A stretch of DNA of 64,000 nucleotides, from positions 50,862,457-50,926,456 of the forward strand of contig NC_083343.1 in the NCBI RefSeq assembly GCF_019175385.1. The letters are read 5' to 3'. The stretch is from Lycium barbarum (Eukaryota > Streptophyta > Magnoliopsida > Solanales > Solanaceae). A program made the position numbers and the translations under genes. This document shows, in pieces, positions 21,932 through 33,115 of this stretch (within the stretch, counting starts at the first letter, position 1; each line of letters starts with the position of its first letter). The notes beneath the pieces are model-generated. The model did no database searches and had not been told where the DNA came from. It worked only from the letters and a program-made list of their open reading frames with translations.

Positions 21932-22345
21932 GAAAAGACAAAGAGATCAACCTCAAACAGTGAGGGTGCTAAGAAGGCCCCTAGAATACATTCAGGACCA
22001 CAAGCTCCGCGTCGAGTAAGAAGGAGCCCCAGCTATTCCATTGAGACCGATCCCTCTGAGGACCCAGCGACGACGCCTCTAGAGTTTCTAATTTCCATAG
22101 AAGAGGATCCGTCGAAGGATAGTTATGACACAGACCCGTTTGAGGGTTCGTATAGGACACCGGAGGAGGAGATTCCCAAGGCCGTACCAGCTGTTCCCAT
22201 GGGAGAGCACTACGTCAGACCAGCTACTCCAGTGAGTGTTACTGATTACTCTAGCCCTCTATCCTGGCCGTTAGTAAACCAGGAGCAGCCGGATTATCCG
22301 TATCCATCTGATTCAGATGGGGGAGATGACGAAGGCCAAACTAGT
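21932..22345 (+). pseudogene. Family B leader reading frame, N-terminal part
   Basis: An open frame of ~138 codons begins after a TAA at 21929 and runs into the C insertion. It has no early ATG; the first in frame is 22199 (MGEHYVRPATPV). The product would have a basic start (KTKRS, APRRVRRS), then an acidic Pro/Ser/Asp-rich body (DPSEDPATT, DTDPFEGSYRTPEEE). The upstream GTG GAG ACT AAG in another frame may be a mutated ATG start plus a frameshift. It lies where gag begins in A and D, but I see no gag homology. Confidence 0.45.
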
Positions 22346-22668
22346 TATAACATCCCGTAAATCCGTATAGAGTGAGAAAGCATTGTATGAGTCCTTTGGA
22401 ACCTTATATATTGGGTTATATGCACGACTTTAGGCTAAAGACCTAAGATGAGATGGTCAAAATGAAAAGTCTCTACAGTTTCACGAAAAGGAGGTTTGAT
22501 GGTCGTCCGTTGTACCGTCGTTCTGTTCGACGCTCCGTCGTTTGTACCGTCAAATTGACCTAGCACAAAGACCATTCAATGGAGAAGATCGACGCTCCGT
22601 CGTTCTAATCGACACTTCGTCGTTCTGATCGACGCTCCGTCCTTTGTGCCTGCCGGGCTGAAATTATA
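22346..22668 (+). mobile_element. Family C LTR, first 323 bp
   Basis: Same insertion point and sequence as the C element at 41154, after CTAGT at 22341-22345. It breaks off at 22668, where copy 1 of the duplication has lost ~5.1 kb. It includes the TCGACGCTCCGTCGTT-type repeats. Confidence 0.9.
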
Positions 22669-22678
22669 CACTCACCTT
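22669..22678 (+). other. Filler at deletion junction
   Basis: CACTCACCTT belongs to neither side of the break. With flanking bases it reproduces TATACACTCACCTTA, present ~560 bp downstream at 23235, suggesting a templated repair patch. Confidence 0.6.
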
Positions 22679-23709
22679 ATGTATGAGAAAATGTGATGAT
22701 GAGCTAAAACCCATAAATGTGGGGAAATTGGAGAAAAATGGTGGAATGTGGTAAATGTAGATAAATTACGATTGTTGATACGATATTGTGAATGTTTGGT
22801 AGTTGAAATGAAACATGGGAAAAGTAGTAGAAACAAAGGAAATGCTGCCCAATATTCCCTAGAAAATAGTCACGCATTCTTATAGTCGATTAACTGACGT
22901 TGATGCGAATTCTCTTGAAGGTAAAGACGCGAATATTGAAGAAGAACGATCAAGCGGTAGAATGGCTAAAGGAAAAGGTATGTAAGGATAGTCCTTTTTT
23001 TCCAAGGCATGAATCCTGTGATATGATATTATTTCCATACACTTCCATGGCTTCCTTATATTCCGGAACCAAGAGCCTATGTTCATGGATAGCCACGAGA
23101 GATAAGAATAAGAGACATGTTATGAGCACGATAACGGAGATGATAAGCTTAAGACTAAAGATTCTAGAGTTCATGGTATAATGTTTAAACAAAGCTAAAG
23201 ACATTAACTACGATCTATTGGTAATGCTTGATGTATACACTCACCTTACATATTATTCCTTCAAGGTGAGGCGGGATACCTATGAATGCTCAATAATGTA
23301 AGCGGGGGCTCTCGACCTTACGTCACCCCGACATTGTTATAGATTGTTCATAAGCCTCAATGCATGTCCTATGACCAATGTTTCGAGAAACTACGAGTCT
23401 ATGTTCATAAAGGATTTCATATGTATACTTTGTCTAGTACACTAGTAGAGGCTCGAAGATACGTATGTGTGGGTTATATGGTCTCACAAGGTCACTACTG
23501 TATATACGTAGATATGTGTACATTATCTTTTGATAGCCAAAGGGCTTATGTATATAAAAGTATTTATGTTCTTCAATGAAAATGATTTTCTTATGATTAT
23601 GAGTTTATGAACGAAAAAGGAGGCTTAATGAGTACGATGAGTAGTAGAACGAGTGGTGCTCGGTGGTGAGCCCCGGGTACCCGTCACGGCCCCTAGCTGG
23701 GTCGTGACA
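22679..23709 (+). mobile_element. Family D 5' LTR, 5' part deleted
   Basis: Matches 46577-47607. It begins inside the LTR at the deletion junction and ends GGGTCGTGACA. Relative to the full D LTR (28922-31619) it also lacks ~0.8 kb around 23429; that loss is shared with copy 2 and so predates the duplication. Confidence 0.85.
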
Positions 23710-23713
23710 GAAG

Positions 23714-23725
23714 TGTTATCAGGGC
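23714..23725 (+). promoter_or_regulatory. Degenerate family D primer-binding site
   Basis: TGTTATCAGGGC differs at two positions from the D version TGGTATCAGAGC seen at 31624. The same changes are in the duplicate at 47612. Confidence 0.75.
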
Positions 23726-23767
23726 AGTTCAGTCCTAGGAAGTGTCTACAAGCCGTGTCTAGTAGAG

Positions 23768-23808
23768 TCTTGTTTATGGTGTGTTGCGCGCCACATCAAT
23801 AAACAAGG
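23768..23808 (+). other. Palindromic-loop leader hairpin (DIS-like), D
   Basis: A ~16-bp stem with one bulged A encloses the loop TTGCGCGC. GCGCGC (23786-23791) is self-complementary. Other D copies lie at 31678, 34628 and 47666. Confidence 0.8.
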
Positions 23809-23913
23809 GACTACAGGGCATTTAGGAAAAATGACCATCTTTCCTCTATGAGATCGTGCGATAGAGCCGTGTATAAGATTTTATCCTCCCTAATAGTGTG
23901 TTGTGATTTCAGA

Positions 23914-25289
23914 ATGCCGCCAAAGGGAAAAGCTACAGCCGCCCAGAAACGCAAGACTACGGCAAAGAAGCGGGTAGAAAGAGAGCCTCCGATGTATGTA
24001 GAAGAGGGCGAGTCACATAATGAGGCCCTATCTAGTACTTCCTCCACCCCACCTGATGTGGAAGAACAAGGAGGAGCTCCAGCTCCAATTCCTCCCCTGG
24101 TTGCTTCGGGTCAACAAGTGACCGAGGCTATCCGCTTATTGACACAACTAGTTGCCACCCAGGCACAGCTACAGGGTTTGGGTTCAAGTGACAGGGCCGT
24201 TAGTATTAGAGCCCGCGATTTTATGACTTTAAATCCTCCGGAGTTCTTTGAGTCAACGCCGGAAGAAGACCCGCAAGGCTTTATTGATGAGATGTTGAGG
24301 ACGTTGAAAATTATCCATGCCTCCGTGACTGAATCTGTGGAGTTAGCATCTTACAGACTCCGGGACGTGGCAGTCTTATGGTATAATAATTGGGTATTAC
24401 AAGAGGAGAGAATGCGCCTCCTCCGGTTTGGCAAGAATTTGTAGATGCCTTCATCCGCCACTACTTGCCACCCAAGGTCCGCCGAGCTAGAGCGGATAGG
24501 TTCTTAAATCTGAAACAAGGAAATATGAGTGCTCGGGAGTGTAGCCTTCAATTCAATTCATTGTCTAAGTATGCCCCGGCTATGGTGTCCGATATGGGAG
24601 ATAGGGTGCATAGGTTTGTGAGTGGCCGAGGGCCCCATTTGTTCAAAGATTTCTTAACGGCTTCATTACAAGACGGGATGGATATCTCCCGCATTTAAGC
24701 CCATGCTCAAAATCTAGAAGGTCAACGACATCCGCAAAGGGGCGAGCGTGATATGGATCAGGGGCCAAGTAAGAGGGCCAGATCCATAGGTGCTGATAGC
24801 AACCATAGAAGGGGATCGAGGCAGACGTATTCTTGGCACTCAGGTCAGTCAGTGACTAGTGTACCTCCACGAGTTGCAGACCATGGGTCCGACTTCTCTA
24901 GTCATCCCAGACCAAATCAGAGTTTCACCGAGTCGGGCTCTCGGTATATGAGTGATTCAGGCCAGAGGAGATCATCTATACCACAATGTACCCAGTGCGG
25001 TAAGCTATATTGGGGGCCATGCCATTTGGGCTCGGATGTTTGTTATGTTTAGAGTCAGTCAGGTCACATTATGAGAGAGTGCTCGTTTCGAGGTGGTAGG
25101 GACGCGGCTCAGCCCGCAGGATCAGCGTTTGGTTCTTCTTCGGTGCGCCCGGGAGGGCAGACTTCCCCAGTTCCGGTAGGGCGAGGTAGAGGTAGAGGGG
25201 GAGCAACTACTTCAGGTGCCACCCAGCCCCGTATATATGCTTTAGCTGAGCGATAGGATCCAGAGTCATTTCCGGATGCCGTCACAGGT
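23914..25289 (+). pseudogene. Family D gag, disabled
   Basis: Starts MPPKGKATAAQK at ATG 23914. It continues through a gag core (FMTLNPPEFFESTPEEDPQGFIDEM; RLRDVAVLWYNNW), a one-base deletion near 24401 (WVLQEERM against WVLSRGENAPP in the copy at 31758), [13 protein letters not shown], a CAA to TAA stop near 24696, then CTQCGKLYWGPC and a CCHC knuckle broken by a stop at 25050. Another stop follows IYALAER. Coding similarity ends at DAVTG, the start of the protease region, and no pol follows. Gag coats the RNA in the particle, but this copy cannot make it. The same lesions occur at 47799-49174. Confidence 0.9.
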
Positions 25290-26052
25290 ATATCTGTACC
25301 TTTGATAATGTGTGAATGGAGAAATAAATATTTATCATGTTAAACAAGTATGAATTGAGAGGTTTTATGCTATGTAGCGACGGTAATCGATAAGGTACCA
25401 TATGTGGTATTAACAGTTTATATATATATATATCCTTGAGGATAGTATTGATCCACCACTAGTAATCGATATGAAATACCTTTAGAAATACTACCAATAA
25501 GAGTTAAAGGGGATTTTGAGGACGATGCTACACAAGCCTTAAGGAAGTAGGGTGTGAATGGTAGAACCTCCAAGATAGAAGTTGCTAAAGAATAGCGAAA
25601 AGATAGGGTCAGTTAGAAAAAAGGTGACATGCGCTACCGAGCAAGTTAGTTATTGATGAAAGCTTCCTTATCGTGCAGAGTATATTGTCAATATATTTCT
25701 ATGAAGATGTGAGTTTGAGGAAAATATACGAGACATGAGTTATAGCACTTTAGAAGTTACCACTACAGGATTATGGAGTTAGTAGTACGAGGCTGCAAAA
25801 TCAATAAAGGATATGAGAGATGTCCTAAAAGAATTTACTATACGATGAAAAGGGAATGGGAGAGATGTAAGTTAAGAACCAAGCTTGAAAAAGGTATGTA
25901 CGTTTTATTTTCATGCTTTTGGGTCATGTGTGGCCATAGATATGTTGCTATTATGTTGTGGCCCTATGAGGCAATGATATTATTGGTTGTTGTGACAGGG
26001 TGGTAGTACCATATTACAAGGGAAACTCTGGAGAATTTTTCGTAGAATCCCC
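25290..26052 (+). other. Non-coding part of family D internal region
   Basis: Where protease would be expected, sequence without recognisable coding begins, with short AT runs and many stops. The frame at 25773-26006 shows no known domain. It is cut at 26053 by the F solo LTR and resumes at 28877 for 45 bp before the 3' LTR, so the D internal region is only ~2.4 kb. Confidence 0.6.
26048..26052. repeat. Target-site duplication of F solo LTR (left)
   Basis: TCCCC, repeated at 28872-28876. In copy 2 the pair is 49933-49937 and 52717-52721. Confidence 0.95.
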
Positions 26053-26208
26053 TGTCACGACCCAAGCCCGTAGGCCATGACTAGTGCCCGAACTGGGCAC
26101 CCGAACACACTCATCCTATCCGAATCACTTACAGATAGCGTATACAGGCACAAATATCACACACTGCCTCAAATTATATCAAACTGTCTCAGACACATTT
26201 CAACACAA

Positions 26209-26210
<2 letters not shown>

Positions 26211-26288
<78 letters not shown>
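26211..26288. repeat. AT microsatellite
   Basis: About 39 AT units inside the F LTR. The duplicate at 50096-50133 has about 19, the main length difference between the two copies. Confidence 0.95.
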
Positions 26289-26292
<4 letters not shown>

Positions 26293-26646
26293 AGCCGACA
26301 AGGCTACCAAATGGCGCAACGGCCAAAAACATATACAAGTGCACGCCGACGAGGCTGCCATGGCGAGTGGGATCATACAAACACATCAGTACAGAAGTAG
26401 GCACAAACCCACATATACGTCTACAGACCTCTAAACAGACCAACCGAATCATATGGCGGGACAGGGCCCCGCCGTACCCCTGAACAAATATATACATATG
26501 CAACAAACGAGTGTATATACCAAAATGTAGGCTCCGGAATAAGAGGAACACTCCAAATAGCAGAAGAGGGTGTCCTAAACTGGTGGATCGCCAAACTGTG
26601 CGTCTGTACCTGCGGGCGTGAAACGCAGCCCCCCGAAGAAAGGGGG

Positions 26647-26667
26647 TCAGTACGAAATATGTACTGA
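26647..26667 (-). other. Conserved LTR hairpin, F copy
   Basis: Perfect 7-bp arms TCAGTAC and GTACTGA with a 7-nt loop. On the minus strand it is followed by a C-rich stretch and then CCCGCAGGTACAGAC, as in the other families. Confidence 0.7.
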
Positions 26668-28876
26668 GTATGCAAAACAGAAGATACATGAAACAAATCC
26701 GAGGCATAAATGAAATAGAAGTACAGAAAAATAAGTGCAAGTCCAAAATATCAAAATGTTTTACTCTCAAAATATAAGTCATGCATAGGGCATAGAAAAT
26801 ATGGTCGCCCGCCCGTCGATGGCGCCATAACACAGCATAACACCAGAAGGTTTCACATCTCCGTGTCCCCGTCACACATCATAACACAACATAACGCCAT
26901 ACACAGCATAACGCCCAATATAAGTGGAACCCGACTCTCTAGTGAGTGGCTCGGTGAACCATAAACACAGCATAACACCGGAGTATATCAAAGTGCGCAT
27001 GACAACAGAACCGGCCCGGGACTCAGCGAAAGATATAACAGAACGCACGAGCAGAGTCGTGAGTAACCATATGCATAAAATCATTATCATGGACACAACT
27101 ATAAGTAAAATGACCATAATTGAGAATTAAAATAATAGTCATACCAAATTTCTTCAAAAGTCTTCCGAATTACATAAAGGAAAGTCGCGGGACCCACGGA
27201 CGGGTATCGACCCGAGCCGGGCCCGCCTATGGAGAACATACTCATCATACGCCATGCAAACTCCTACGAAAATATTGGAGCAATCCGAGCCTTTATGTGA
27301 AAGATACGGCGTCCATAGTTACAGAATTCTTTAAAACAAAACTTTTTGTGCAACATTTGGAAATCAATTATTTCGAAGACATAAAGGTTTATATTTCATC
27401 ACATCAAACATACGAATGCCAAGGAATATATATAAGAGTCATAACGTACTCGGATTGCGAATTTAGAATTTCCTCGAGGCTCATGACATAATCTATTTAT
27501 AACTAAGGCATGCCAAAAGAAGGAAGGTTTGAGGTTTACATACCTCGTACGCACTCCAAGCTAGCCCAACTCAAGCTAATCCCAACCTACGCCTCGGGCT
27601 CCCCAAGGTCTACAAATACGTTAACGAATATCAAACATTAGACATAGGCACTTAGGCGATTTATTCCAAACTAACACTCAATTCTACAGAAATTTGGGCA
27701 GCATTTCCCCTGTAAATAGGCCAACCCCGAGAATTTAACTCGGCCAAATCAATAATCACAACAACAATAACCAACCTAACAACTCCAATGACCAATATGA
27801 AAGGCAATATAACATTAACAACTCTCTTTTACATCATTCTACAACATTCATAATATTCAATTCGACGGCTTACATTCAAGCCACATTACCGCTCATACAT
27901 TCAATTACCAACCCGAACCCATATCAACAATATTCAAGGACATTTTAAAAAATTTACACAATATTTCCAACAATCCAACAATTGCTCCAATTTTCCCGAA
28001 AAACAATCCCACACCCGAGAACACAACCATAACCCATTCTTGTCATGAAATATGACCTATATTCGGCCACACTACACATATACATATAATGATGATTTTT
28101 ATTCTTTTCTCCACACTACCCAACTAAATATGCTACATAGAATCAATTCATCAACCCAATCACAACACACACATCTACACGACCCTACACACCATACACG
28201 GCTCACCTCCAACTTACTATATTTCACAAGTTTCATCCATATTAACATACTACAACATGCATAAAACATTCACAACACATAAAACAAGATCAAATCTTAC
28301 CTTTCTTCTTCAACTCCACAAATAGGCTAGGGTTTGCGATCTACTAGACGGGTGGCTTGATCGCTCCAATAACACTTCCACACTACTTAGGGACCTCAAA
28401 TTAGTGGATTTACACCAAAGAATTATTTTTGGAATGGCTAAAATTGGACTTGGTTTTTATTGGTTCTTGGCCGAGAGTTTGTTGGTTGTTGTTCTTCAAC
28501 TTCTTGATTTTTTTCTAAGTGTGGAATGCTAGAAGATGACTTAAAAGTCATCTTTTAAGCTCCTAGGTGAAACCTCCATGTGTCCATGGCCCACACATGT
28601 GTTGGACCATTTAAAATTTGCCACAAGGTGTGTGGGACCACTTTCAAAGCCACACGGCTAAGGGCCTCTTTTTGCAAATTTTCAACTCCCAAATATGACT
28701 TTTGGTCCCAACTTTTCCTAAGTATTCCATGCCAACAATTTCATGTACAACATATGTCTCAAAGTAAAATCGAAGGTCAAAAGTCCCGACTTCATGTCCC
28801 GGAAAGGTCTTGGCCCTAACTTATCATAGTTAATCCGGATTGTCCCAATGTATAAAATACGGGACGTAACATCCCC

Positions 28877-28921
28877 GCTGAATTAACATTTGAGGACGAA
28901 TGTTCCAAAAGGGGGAGAGAA
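28877..28921 (+). promoter_or_regulatory. Family D internal end: hairpin and polypurine tract
   Basis: AACATT and AATGTT (28885-28890, 28899-28904) form the short stem and AAAAGGGGGAGAGAA is the purine tract before the LTR at 28922. The duplicate is 52722-52766. Confidence 0.8.
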
Positions 28922-29078
28922 TGTTACACCTCGGAAATTCTCCGTGAACGTACAATGAATAGACCAACGAAGAGTATAAGTGTACGATGTTTTACTAAGA
29001 AGGGGATGACTACTTATGAGTTTTGAAAATGCGAAAGTTGCAGATTTGCACTTCAGCCCAATTGGTCGTAAAATAGAA

Positions 29079-29345
29079 TACGGCCCGTAAAGTGGTTTAC
29101 GGACCGTAAACTGCTATCGTCCTCCAATATACAAAATTTCAACTTTCTGCCAAATGTCTACATCGTTAAATACGACTCAGAATACGGACCGTAAATCAAA
29201 ATACGGCCCGTAAACTGTGACCGTAAACCACCATGACTCCAGCAAACCTTTCTGATTCTGATATGCTTAAATACGGTCGCGAAGGACGGACCGTAAACCA
29301 GAATACGGCCCGTAAACTGGGTTTACGGCCACTGTGCACTTCGAA
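29079..29345. repeat. Palindromic TACGG(A/C)CCGTA array in D LTR
   Basis: At least five copies of TACGG(A/C)CCGTA, most within TTTACGG-CCGTAAA palindromes, plus half sites, 160-420 bp into the LTR. Equivalent arrays are at 45897-46135, 52921-53180 and 56686-56945. Confidence 0.8.
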
Positions 29346-30786
29346 TACTGTTCATAAAAATCAGATTTTAAGTTAAGTATAAGGGACCCTTTTTCATTCC
29401 ATTCATTCATTTTTACTCCACACTTCAAGAAACATCTAGAATACTCTCTAATATTCATCCACAAGAGAAGCAAAGGAAAATCAAGATCAACAACACTAAA
29501 ACCATGAAATCAAGAGTGTGAAACTCATCAAAGTTCATCTACACCAAGAAATTGCAAAGGAAGTGAAGTAGGGTTTTGCATAGAAGAGTATTGCTACTAA
29601 AGGCTCATTCCTACCACATCTAAGGTAAGTTTTATGACTTTCTCATGATGACTGAAGTATTTACACGTTGAAACACTTGGATTATAGAAGAGTGTAGTAA
29701 ATGGGTCATAAAATGTGAATAGTGCATAGTTGAATGATAGTTGGATTGAATTATGAATGTTGATGAGTTGGGAATATAAATATGTTATGAATGACGTGTA
29801 GACCATAAAATAGGTGTGATGTATGACCCATAAATGTGGGGAAATTGGAGAAAAATGGTGGAATGTGGTAAATGTAGATAAATGACGATTGTTGATACGA
29901 TATTGTGAATGTTTGGTAGTTGAAATGAAACATGGGAAAAGCAGTAGAAACAAAGGAAATGCTGCCCAATTTTCCCTAGAAAATAGTCACACGTTCTTAT
30001 AGTCGATTAACTGACGTTGATGCGAATTCTCTTGAAGGTAAAGACGCGAATATTGAAGAAGAACGATCAAGCGGTAGAATGGCTAAAGGAAAAGGTATGT
30101 AAGGATAGTCCTTTTTTTCCAAGGCATGAATCCTGTGATATGATATTATTTCCATACACTTCCATGGCTTCCTTATATTCCGGATCCAAGAGCCTATGTT
30201 CATGGATAACCACGTGAGATAAGAATAAGAGACATGTTATGAGCACGATAACGGAGATGATAAGCTTAAGACTAAAGATTCTAGAGTTCATGGTATAATG
30301 TTTAAACAAAGCTAAAGACATTAACTACGATCTATTGGTAATGCTTGATGTATACACTCACCTTACATATTAATTCCTTCAAGGTGAGGCGGGATACCTA
30401 TGAATGCTCCATAATGTAAGCGGGGGCTCTCGACCTTACGTCACCCCGACATTGTTATAGATTGTTCATAAGCCTCAATGCATGTCCTATGACCAATGTT
30501 TCGAGAAACTACGAGTCTATGTTCATAAAGGATTTCATGTGAGATAAAGGTAAGAGATATGCTATAGAAATGATAATGCAAATGATGAGCTTAAGCCCAA
30601 AGATTATAATGACTATCATACGATAATTATACGAAATTCATGCTACGAATACGGTGTGATTTTCATAGATTGTCTTTAAATTTAAATGTCTGCAGTAATG
30701 AAAGGTTACGATCAGCTTATGAGATGTATATGATGACAATGATGATGATGAGATATATTGATCCTTGTATGATGCATGTGATATGG

Positions 30787-30925
30787 TCGAGCCACTACGT
30801 GGCCGAATATGGAAGATATGTATGTGATATCGTCGAGCCACTATGTGGCCGAATACGGATACTGTCGAGCCACCATGTGGCCGAATACGGATATTGTGGA
30901 GCCCTACGTGGCCGAATACGGATAA
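30787..30925 (+). repeat. Minisatellite in D LTR
   Basis: Four units of roughly 30-45 bp built on GTCGAGCCAC-A-GTGGCCGAATA. Each contains a partial inverted repeat (GCCACTACGTGGC). A second array is at 33736-33875. Confidence 0.75.
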
Positions 30926-31131
30926 TGTTTTATGTGTATGAGAAGCTACGGCACTACGATGATGAATTATATGACATGATGATGTATACGCTATGATGGT
31001 TCATGCACGACGATTATGTATATGTGATATATGTATGAAATGTATTCAACCTTAAAGGTCGCGCAGGTTTTGCCTTCACCTCATGACTTATGATTTCTCT
31101 ATTATGTTTGTTTCATTCATGCCTTACATAC

Positions 31132-31152
31132 TCAGTACAATATTCGTACTGA
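31132..31152 (+). other. Conserved LTR hairpin, D copy
   Basis: TCAGTAC and GTACTGA around AATATTC, followed by GGACGCTGTGTTCATGCCC and CACAGGT. Repeated near 34082. Confidence 0.75.
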
Positions 31153-31623
31153 CGTCCGTTTTCTTTGGACGCTGTGTTCATGCCCACAGGTAGACAGGGA
31201 GACGGTGCAGACCTTTAGGAGCTATCAGCAGATTTACAGAAGCACTCCATTATTCCGGAGGTGCTAATCGGGATTATACTTTTGTATATATACATATGTA
31301 TAAATATTTTGGGCACGACGGGGTCTTGTCCCATCCATATGTATAGTACTCTAGTAGAGGCTCGAAGATACGTATGTGTGGGTTATATGGTCTCACAAGG
31401 TCACTACTGTATATACGTAGATATGTGTACATTATCTTTTGATAGCCAAAGGGCTTCTGTATAGAAAAGTATTTATGTTTCTTCAATGAAAATGATTTTC
31501 TTATGATTATGAGTTTATGAACGAAAAAAGAGGCTTAATGAGTAAGATGAGTAGTAGAACGAGCGGTGCTCGGTGGTCAACCCCGGGTACCCGTCACGGC
31601 CCCTAGCTGGGTCGTGACAGAAG

Positions 31624-31635
31624 TGGTATCAGAGC
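31624..31635 (+). promoter_or_regulatory. Family D primer-binding site
   Basis: TGGTATCAGAGC, complementary to initiator-Met tRNA, five bases after the LTR end. This copy lacks the two changes seen at 23714. Confidence 0.9.
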
Positions 31636-31677
31636 AGTTCAGTCCTAGGAAGTGTCTACGAGCCGTGTCTTGTAGAG

Positions 31678-31718
31678 TCTTGTTCATGGTGTGTTGCGCG
31701 CCACATCAATAAACAAGG
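31678..31718 (+). other. Palindromic-loop leader hairpin, D copy 2
   Basis: Same hairpin as at 23768 with loop palindrome GCGCGC at 31696-31701. One stem base changed (TTTAT to TTCAT), weakening one pair. Confidence 0.75.
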
Positions 31719-31757
31719 GACTACAGGGCATTTAGGAAAAATGACCATCTTTCCTCT

Positions 31758-33115
31758 ATGAGATCGTGCGATAGAGCCGTGTATAAGATTTTATCCTCCC
31801 TAATAGTGTGTTGTGATTTCAGAATCCCACCAAAGGGAAAAGCTACAACCGCCCAGAAAGGAAAGACTACGGCAAAGAGGGGGGTAGAAAGAGAGCCTCC
31901 GATGTATGTAGAAAAGGGCGAGTCACATAATGAGGCCCTATCTAATATTTCCTCCACCCCGCCTGATGTGGAAGAACAAGGAGGAGCTCCAGCTCCAATT
32001 CCTCCCCCGGTTGCTTCGGGTCAACAAGTGACCGAGGCTATCCACTTATTGACACAACTAGTTGCCACCCAAGCACAGCTACAGGGTTCGGGTTCAAGTG
32101 ACAGGGTCGTTAGTACTAGAGCCCGCGATTTTATGACTTTAAATCCTCCGGAGTTCTTTGGGTCAAAGCCGGACGAAGACCCGCAAGGATTTATTGATGA
32201 GATGTTGAGGACGTTGAAAATTATCCATGCCTCCGAGACTGAATCTGTGGAGTTAGCATCTTACAGAATCCGGGACGTGGCAGTCTTATGGTATAATAAT
32301 TGGGTATTATCAAGAGGAGAGAATGCGCCTCCTCAGGTTTGGCAAGAATTTGTAGATGCCTTCATCCGCCACTACTTGCCACCCGAGGTCCGCCGAGCTA
32401 GAGCGGATAGGTTCTTCAATCTGAAACAAGAAAATATTAGTGCTCGGGAGTGTAGCCTTCAATTCAATTCATTGGCTAAGTATGCCACAGCTATGGTGTC
32501 CGATATGGGAGATAGAGTGCATAGGTTTGTGAGTGGCCAAGAGCCCCATTTGGTCAAAGATTGCTTAACGACTTCATTACAAGACGGGATGGATATCTCC
32601 AGCATTCAAGCCCATGCTCAAAATCTAGAAGAGCAACAACATCCGCAAAAGGGCGAGCGTGATATGGATCAAGGGCCAAGTAAGAGGGCCAGATCCATAG
32701 GTGCTGATAGCGACCATAGAAGGAGATCGAGGCAGACGTATTCTAGGCACACAGGTCAGTCGGTGACTAGTATACGTCCACGAGTTGCAGACTAGGGGTC
32801 TGACTTCTCTAGTCATCCCGGACCGAATCAGAGTTTCACCGAGTCGGGCTCTCGGTATAGGAGTGATTCAGGCCAGAGGAGAACATCGATACCATAATGT
32901 ACCTAGTGCGGTAAGCTACATTGGGGGCCATGCCGTTTGGGCTCGGATGTTTGTTATGTTTGCGGCCAGTCAGGTCACATTATTAGAGAGTGCCCGTTTC
33001 GAGGCAGTAGGGACGCGGTTCAGCCCGCAGGATAAGCGGCTGGTTCTTCTTCGGTGCGCCCGGGAGGGCAGACTTCCCCAGTTCCGGCAGGGCGAGGTAG
33101 AGGCAGAGGGGGAGC
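31758..33115 (+). pseudogene. Family D gag, second unit
   Basis: The least damaged D gag. The usual start MPPKGK is changed (ATG to ATC at 31824), but an in-frame ATG at 31758 lies in the conserved leader and the frame stays open to 32795. It includes [52 protein letters not shown] and MDQGPSKRARS. A stop (CAG to TAG) ends it before the zinc knuckle; CYVCGQSGHI is still readable downstream in frame. At 33115 gag is joined to the middle of a D LTR, sharing ACTTC at the junction. Confidence 0.85.

Larger units (their letters stand above)
21717..22345 (+). mobile_element. Start of a second family B internal region
   Basis: Directly after the B LTR lies a primer site TGGTATCAGAGT (21721-21732), then the leader hairpin and leader reading frame. 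It is cut at 22346 by a family C LTR with CTAGT at the junction. The intact counterpart is 40525-41153. Confidence 0.9.
6114..22668 (+). repeat. Segmental duplication, block 1 copy 1 (with A inserted)
   Basis: Bases 6114-10448 and 21485-22668 correspond to 35958-41476 with no net length change apart from the A insertion and its target duplication. I saw about eight substitutions in the first 4.3 kb. The block covers the end of family B internal, its LTR, the next internal start and the first 323 bp of the family C LTR. Confidence 0.9.
26053..28871 (-). mobile_element. Family F solo LTR
   Basis: A minus-strand LTR running from TGTTACGTCCCG (28871) to GTGACA (26053), 2819 bp, with perfect TCCCC target duplications and no internal sequence. 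This is the product of recombination between the two LTRs of an inserted element. It contains the TCAGTAC hairpin (26647-26667) and an AT microsatellite. The minus-strand frame 26288-26875 lies inside the LTR and has no known domain. Confidence 0.9.
22679..30627 (+). repeat. Segmental duplication, block 2 copy 1
   Basis: Corresponds to 46577-54480. Differences seen are scattered substitutions, a 13-bp deletion at 47750 in copy 2 and a 40-bp difference in an AT microsatellite. All gag-disabling mutations and the F solo LTR are shared. Confidence 0.9.
28922..31619 (+). mobile_element. Family D LTR, full length
   Basis: Starts TGTTACACCTCGG and ends GGGTCGTGACA, 2698 bp. A polypurine tract lies on its left and a primer site with another gag on its right, so two D units share this LTR. 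It carries U3 palindromes (29079-29345), a minisatellite (30787-30925) and the TCAGTAC hairpin (31132-31152). Confidence 0.9.

Noticed and set aside
26077..26434. Frames of 107-116 codons with a long Tyr-Ile repeat
   Set aside because: They are translations of the AT microsatellite in the F solo LTR.
26288..26875. 195-codon minus-strand frame, hydrophobic, repeated at 50133
   Set aside because: Inside the F LTR, no recognised domain, duplicated only with the block; open probably by chance.
30638..30996. 118-codon frame over the D LTR minisatellite
   Set aside because: Product of the tandem units (repeated HYVAEYG); in-LTR and not conserved intact in the second array.
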